From WVWW01 sp041568335 (lineage in GTDB: Bacteria > Acidobacteriota > Polarisedimenticolia > Polarisedimenticolales > Polarisedimenticolaceae): a stretch of DNA of 6,361 nt. The position numbers and the translations under genes are program-made. The stretch spans positions 1 to 6,361 of the forward strand of contig JBFFZZ010000181.1 in NCBI GenBank assembly GCA_041568335.1, in the 5' to 3' direction. Every line of letters begins with the position of its first letter. Positions within the stretch are counted from its first letter, which is position 1. The notes under the pieces are model-generated. The model was given only the letters and a program-made list of their open reading frames with translations, was not told where the DNA came from and did no database searches. Shown piece by piece: positions 1 to 3,439 of the stretch.

Positions 1-669
1 ACCGGCCCCGAGCGCCACGCGCACAAGTTCGCCATCGCGCACACCGACGGGCGGTTGGAGTACTTCGGCGTCCTGATCGCGGAGGCCGGGAAGTACTGGC
101 GCGCCCGGGTCTTCACCTACCCGAACATGCTGTGGAGCGTCCCGGGTGGCCGCGGCACGATCAAATTCGTCGGCGCCACCGCCGACGAGGCCAGGAGGCG
201 CGCGATCGAGTTCCTCCACCGGCATTGCGAAGCGCGCGGGGCCAAGATGCAGGAAGCCGAGGTCGAACCCCCCGTCCGCGTGGTCGACAACGAGAAAGCG
301 GACGAGCTCTCGCCCCGGGGCGGAAAGGAAGAACGGGACCCCTGCAAAGTGCCGATCCGGTTCGGGAAGGACAAAGCCGCACAAGCCGCGACGACGGCGA
401 ACCTCTCCGCCGGCGGCATCTACGTCGCGACCGACAATCCGCTGGCCAAGGACACCCCGGTGCGGATGTTGCTCGAGGTGCAGGAGTACACGATCCCGCT
501 CGCCGGCACCGTCGCCTGGGTGCGTCTCAGGGACGAACCGGGCAGGCCGAAAGGGATGGGGGTTCGGCTGCACCACCCGCCGGCGCTGTACCAGCGTTAC
601 GTGGCCGAGGTTCAGGAAACGTCGGCCGCGGTCGGGACGGCCGCGGACGACGCCGCGGAACAAGCTTAG
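1..669 (+). CDS. PilZ-domain protein, 5'-truncated by the window edge
   Basis: The reading frame is open from base 1 to the TAG at 667-669, and the codons before the first possible internal start (TTG at 55) are all G/C-ending and protein-like. The gene therefore most likely begins upstream of the window. The first ~80 residues form an uncharacterised region rich in aromatic residues, with a YFGVLI stretch and a VPGGRGTIKFVG stretch, ending in an HRHCEARG helix. A charged linker follows. The C-terminal ~95 residues look like a PilZ domain: an N-L-S-A-G-G motif (400-417) matches the (D/N)xSxxG signature, followed by beta strands including GTVAWVR and GMGVRLHH. PilZ domains bind cyclic di-GMP in the cytoplasm and pass the signal to partner proteins. 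The upstream RxxxR motif appears as KVPIR (346-360), so its first Arg is Lys and ligand binding may be weak or absent. The tail is Ala-rich and low complexity. The gene converges on its neighbour with a 13-base gap. The domain call is fairly sure; the role is unknown. Confidence 0.8.
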   Translation, partial: TGPERHAHKFAIAHTDGRLEYFGVLIAEAGKYWRARVFTYPNMLWSVPGGRGTIKFVGATADEARRRAIEFLHRHCEARGAKMQEAEVEPPVRVVDNEKADELSPRGGKEERDPCKVPIRFGKDKAAQAATTANLSAGGIYVATDNPLAKDTPVRMLLEVQEYTIPLAGTVAWVRLRDEPGRPKGMGVRLHHPPALYQRYVAEVQETSAAVGTAADDAAEQA

Positions 670-682
670 CCCCGCCCGAACA

Positions 683-2149
683 TCAGGGGCCGTCTTCGTG
701 CTCTCCGAGGTGCTCTCCGATCGTCTCGCGGGAGATCGACACGCGGCCGTCCTCGAACAGCCGTACGTCGTACTCGAACACCTCGCCGTCCCGGCCGAGC
801 CAGGTCCAGAACGTCAGATCGGTCCAGTCCGGCTCGATCTCCGCTCGCGGTGCGCTGAAGTTGCGGTCGACGTTGGCCCGTTGCGCCCGGCGGTAGGCGG
901 GGGACTTCTCACAGACCGTGCCGGAACCGAGCCAGCGCTCCAGATCGCCACGATCGTGGAGCAACTCCATCCGCGCCCTCGAACGGCCGGCCGTCGCGGT
1001 CTCGAAGAGTCCGGTCAGGGCAAACGCGTGATCGACCTGCTGGGTGGCGGTGACGAGAAGCGGCGTCGCCGGAAGCTCCGCGCGAAGCCGATTCCATGCG
1101 GCGACCGCGTAGCTCAGTGCATCGGTTTCGGTGAGGTCGACGCCGATCAGCTCGCGCAGGTCGCCGGCGATCAGCCGGCACGCACCACCGGCGATCGAAA
1201 ACACGGCGCGCGGTCCGCCGTCGGTCCAGGCGCGATGGACCCCGAGCGGCAGCTCGGTCCACGGGCTCGGCTCGGCCGCGGCCCAGTGCAGGGAGTCCAC
1301 GTTCTCGGCGTTCGCGAACAGCCGTCGCGCACAGCGTTCCGCGTCGAGCGGGTCCTCCCTGATCTCGCTGAACGTGCGGGGTTGGGGTGCCACCTGCGCG
1401 CACCAGCCACACTCGTCGATGACACCGCGCCAGTCCAATCGGGCGCGCGGGGCGGGTTCCGGCTCGCCGGTGAACGAGTCGAGAGGGTCCTTGCCCCACC
1501 ACAGATCGGCACCCACGCGGGAAAAGCTGTTCGAAGGGTTCCAGGTCATCGGCCGCGGCACGGTCGGCCAGGTCGAACGGCTCGCGGCGAGGACGTCGGT
1601 CCGGTGATCGAAGGCGTCGTCCGGTTTCCAGACGGGATCGAGGATCGCCCGCGAGAAGGTCGATCGGTTGCGTTCGAGAACGTCGCTGGATCGGTCCCAC
1701 GCGTGCTCGGGGGTGAAGCGGAAGGGCAGGCCGGCCTGGAATCTCGACGACTCACCGAATACCGCGGTTTGCTGGGTCGAGTCGTGCAGTTGCCAGCGGG
1801 ACCCCGCGAGGTCCTGCGGCATCCCCCGGCGCCAGCCGGGGCGGGTCTCGATGAACCGGCTGAGCGGGTCCTGCTCCGAGAGCGGTCGCGCGATGTCGGA
1901 GCCGACGCCGACCGTCGTCCCCTCGACGGTCGGTCGCGGATCGAGCAGATGCAACTCGCGCACGGCCCGTGCCGGGATGGCGGCGACATCGCCGCCGGCA
2001 AGCTCGAGGAGGTAGTATCCGCCCTCGAGCCGGACGTCCACGCCCTTCAGGACCGTGCCGTCGGTCAGCAACAGCTCGGCGTCGGCCACCGCCGGTGGCG
2101 TCGCGATGGCCACGGCGAGCAGCGTCCAGATGGCGGGAAAGGTGCGCAC
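683..2149 (-). CDS. Predicted exported protein of unknown function with three 29-residue repeats
   Basis: I do not recognise a family. The frame extends to a TTG at 2186-2188, but I prefer the GTG at 2147-2149. It has an AGGAG five bases upstream and gives a compact signal peptide: MRTF, a hydrophobic core (IWTLLAVAIA), and an AVA cleavage site near residue 22. The product is 488 residues. After the signal comes a small beta-rich segment (about residues 25-70) with a TDGTVLKG turn and alternating hydrophobics, resembling SH3-like strands. Residues 145-231 hold three gapless repeats, listed separately. Next is a CGWC pair (C247, C250), then a long unassigned region containing SIAGGACRLIAG, and an acidic end with FEYDVRLFEDGRVSIS. 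It is probably periplasmic or surface located. It is transcribed divergently from the SGNH gene and convergently with the PilZ gene. The long open frame on the opposite strand has no comparable protein character. The coding call is strong; no function is offered. Confidence 0.8.
   Translation of the reverse strand: MRTFPAIWTLLAVAIATPPAVADAELLLTDGTVLKGVDVRLEGGYYLLELAGGDVAAIPARAVRELHLLDPRPTVEGTTVGVGSDIARPLSEQDPLSRFIETRPGWRRGMPQDLAGSRWQLHDSTQQTAVFGESSRFQAGLPFRFTPEHAWDRSSDVLERNRSTFSRAILDPVWKPDDAFDHRTDVLAASRSTWPTVPRPMTWNPSNSFSRVGADLWWGKDPLDSFTGEPEPAPRARLDWRGVIDECGWCAQVAPQPRTFSEIREDPLDAERCARRLFANAENVDSLHWAAAEPSPWTELPLGVHRAWTDGGPRAVFSIAGGACRLIAGDLRELIGVDLTETDALSYAVAAWNRLRAELPATPLLVTATQQVDHAFALTGLFETATAGRSRARMELLHDRGDLERWLGSGTVCEKSPAYRRAQRANVDRNFSAPRAEIEPDWTDLTFWTWLGRDGEVFEYDVRLFEDGRVSISRETIGEHLGEHEDGP
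1457..1717 (-). repeat. Three tandem 29-residue protein repeats within the exported protein
   Basis: The copies lie at 1717-1631, 1630-1544 and 1543-1457, in reading order on the minus strand. Copies 1 and 2 align without gaps. They share Pro at position 3, Ala at 6, Asp at 8, DVL at 12-14 and RST at 18-20, with aromatic residues at 1, 7 and 21 in both. Copy 3 is more divergent but keeps Trp at 1, Pro at 3, Phe at 7, Arg at 9 (as in copy 1) and Leu at 14. The exact 29-residue spacing of the F/W-x-P motif (FTP, WKP, WNP) argues for internal duplication rather than chance. The fold is unknown. Confidence 0.65.
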
Positions 2150-2154
2150 CCCTG

Positions 2155-2159
2155 CTCCT
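2155..2159 (-). promoter_or_regulatory. Ribosome binding site deciding the GTG start of the exported protein
   Basis: On the minus strand this reads AGGAG, five bases before the GTG at 2149-2147. No comparable purine-rich site precedes the TTG at 2188, so this site favours the shorter product, which also places the signal peptide right at the N-terminus. Confidence 0.6.
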
Positions 2160-2183
2160 GACCCGGAGGGATCGCTCCGGGTC
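2160..2183. promoter_or_regulatory. Perfect 9-bp inverted repeat between the divergent genes
   Basis: GACCCGGAG (2160-2168) and CTCCGGGTC (2175-2183) are exact reverse complements separated by six bases (GGATCG). No T-run follows on either strand, so it is not a typical terminator. It could be an operator for a dimeric regulator acting on both genes. Alternatively it could be a leader hairpin immediately upstream of the AGGAG site of the minus-strand gene, affecting its translation. The sequence symmetry is certain; the role is inferred. Confidence 0.5.
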
Positions 2184-2217
2184 TGCAAGATGTACGATAC
2201 GCCGGATTCGGCTGTCT

Positions 2218-2221
2218 AGGA
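2218..2221 (+). promoter_or_regulatory. Ribosome binding site of the SGNH gene
   Basis: AGGA lies nine bases before the ATG at 2231, within normal range, and supports that start. Confidence 0.45.
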
Positions 2222-2230
2222 ATCCGCCGC

Positions 2231-3421
2231 ATGACACGCACGACCCGACCGACCCCGAAGAAGGACCCGCCGGCCACGCGGCTTCCACTACGTAAGAAGC
2301 TGCTCTTTGCCGCGCTCGTGCTGATCGCCGCCCTGTTGATCCTGGAAGTTCTGATGATCGTCCTCGATCCGGTCGTCGGCATCGGTTTCTACCGCTACGA
2401 TCCGGATATGGGCTTCCGTGTACGTGCCCACGCCCACGGAACCAACCGCTTCGGCTTCAACGATCGCGACTACCCGCTCGAGAAGCCGGCCGGGACCTAC
2501 CGCATCCTGATCGCCAACGATTCCTTCGGCTGGGCCGGCGGACGTGAGGGGAATTACACCGAGGTGCTCGAAGGACTTCTGGCCCAGCGGTACGGCGAAG
2601 GGCGGGTCGAGGTGATCAACGCCGGTTACCCGATGACCCATACCGGCGAACAGCTCGAGATGCTCCGCAAGTACGGCCTGCAATACGACCCGGATCTCGT
2701 GATTCACGGTTTTTTCGTTGGAAACGACTTCGTCGCCGCACATCGCTTCCGCAAGCGCATCGTCGTCAACGACACGTGGATCGATATCGACCGCCGCCAC
2801 GAGCGGACGCTGTTCGGCTACCCGTTCGTGGCGTCCTCACGTCTCTATCACGTCGTACGGCATCGTTTGAAACTGCTCTTGGAGCGTTTCCGTTCGGCGG
2901 GCGGCACGCGGGCCGGCGACGATCCCGCCGACGTCGAGGGCGCGTTTTCCGAACAGACGTTCGCCGAGATCGAGCGCAAGCGGATGGAGTTCTGTAACGT
3001 TCGCAAACAGAAAGCGGGGATGTACGCCGACCAGGTGGCGTTCGCCAAGGAGAACCTGACCGGCATGGCCACGCTGCTCGAGTCCCGCGGGATCGCCTTC
3101 ATGGTGGCCCTTTACCCCGACGAGTTCCAGGTCGATGCCGCGCTTCAAAGGCACCTGATCGCCACGTTCGGCTTGCAGCCGGCCGACTATGATCTGGACC
3201 TTCCCAACCGGGTGGCGCGAACGCACCTCGAGAAGCTGGGCGTGCCCGTGATCGACATGCTCGAGCCGTTCCGCGAGCACGGGGTCACCCGGCGGCTCTA
3301 CCTCCCGCGCAACACGCACTGGAACGAGGCCGGCCGGCAGCTGGCCGGGGAGCTGCTCTTCGACGCGGTTCGGCCCTTCATCGACGAGTTGCATTCGTCC
3401 GTCGGGCAAGCAAGATTCTAA
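2231..3421 (+). CDS. Membrane-anchored SGNH/GDSL-like protein with altered catalytic residues
   Basis: This 396-residue protein has a basic N-terminus, one membrane segment (about 24-45, LLFAALVLIAALLILEVLMIV) and a large domain predicted to face the periplasm. The SGNH blocks are visible in order. A TNRFGFNDRDYP lead-in precedes block I, ILIANDSF (nucleophile Ser98). Block II Gly132 lies in VINAGYP. Block III is GNDF (oxyanion Asn165). Block V is NTHWNEAG (His363). SGNH proteins are esterases, lipases or acyl transferases, and membrane-anchored relatives of the AlgJ/AlgX type modify exported polysaccharides. Two positions are unusual: block I has NDS instead of GDS, and the Asp normally two residues before the block V His in DTHW-type proteins is Asn361. 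Activity may be altered or lost, since Ser and His alone can suffice in some enzymes. The gene ends 18 bases before the subtilase gene, probably in one operon. The fold call is sure; the substrate is unknown. Confidence 0.85.
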   Translation: MTRTTRPTPKKDPPATRLPLRKKLLFAALVLIAALLILEVLMIVLDPVVGIGFYRYDPDMGFRVRAHAHGTNRFGFNDRDYPLEKPAGTYRILIANDSFGWAGGREGNYTEVLEGLLAQRYGEGRVEVINAGYPMTHTGEQLEMLRKYGLQYDPDLVIHGFFVGNDFVAAHRFRKRIVVNDTWIDIDRRHERTLFGYPFVASSRLYHVVRHRLKLLLERFRSAGGTRAGDDPADVEGAFSEQTFAEIERKRMEFCNVRKQKAGMYADQVAFAKENLTGMATLLESRGIAFMVALYPDEFQVDAALQRHLIATFGLQPADYDLDLPNRVARTHLEKLGVPVIDMLEPFREHGVTRRLYLPRNTHWNEAGRQLAGELLFDAVRPFIDELHSSVGQARF

Positions 3422-3439
3422 GGCAAAGAAGAAATTTGC

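Larger units (their letters stand above)
2150..2230. promoter_or_regulatory. Divergent intergenic region, likely holding promoters for both flanking genes
   Basis: These 81 bases separate the minus-strand exported-protein gene from the plus-strand SGNH gene, so both promoters should lie here or just inside the genes. Only weak hexamers are visible. TACGAT at 2193-2198 on the plus strand has four of six matches to a -10 box, and its -35 position would fall inside the inverted repeat. On the minus strand TATCGT overlaps the same place. Neither has a good -35 box, so the region is supported by gene arrangement more than by motif quality. Confidence 0.4.

Noticed and set aside
669..690. GCCCC and GGGGC arms between the convergent genes, considered as a terminator
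   Set aside because: The stem is only five base pairs with a 12-base loop and no T-run on either strand, which is too weak to call.
146..2161. A 671-codon open frame on the plus strand crossing the PilZ gene and lying antisense to the exported-protein gene
   Set aside because: Its product is Arg/Pro/Ser-rich with no domain character, it overlaps two better-supported genes, and long stop-free antisense frames are expected in high-GC DNA.
2202..2213. GCCG-gatt-CGGC short inverted repeat near the SGNH start
   Set aside because: Only four base pairs in each arm, which is common by chance in GC-rich sequence.
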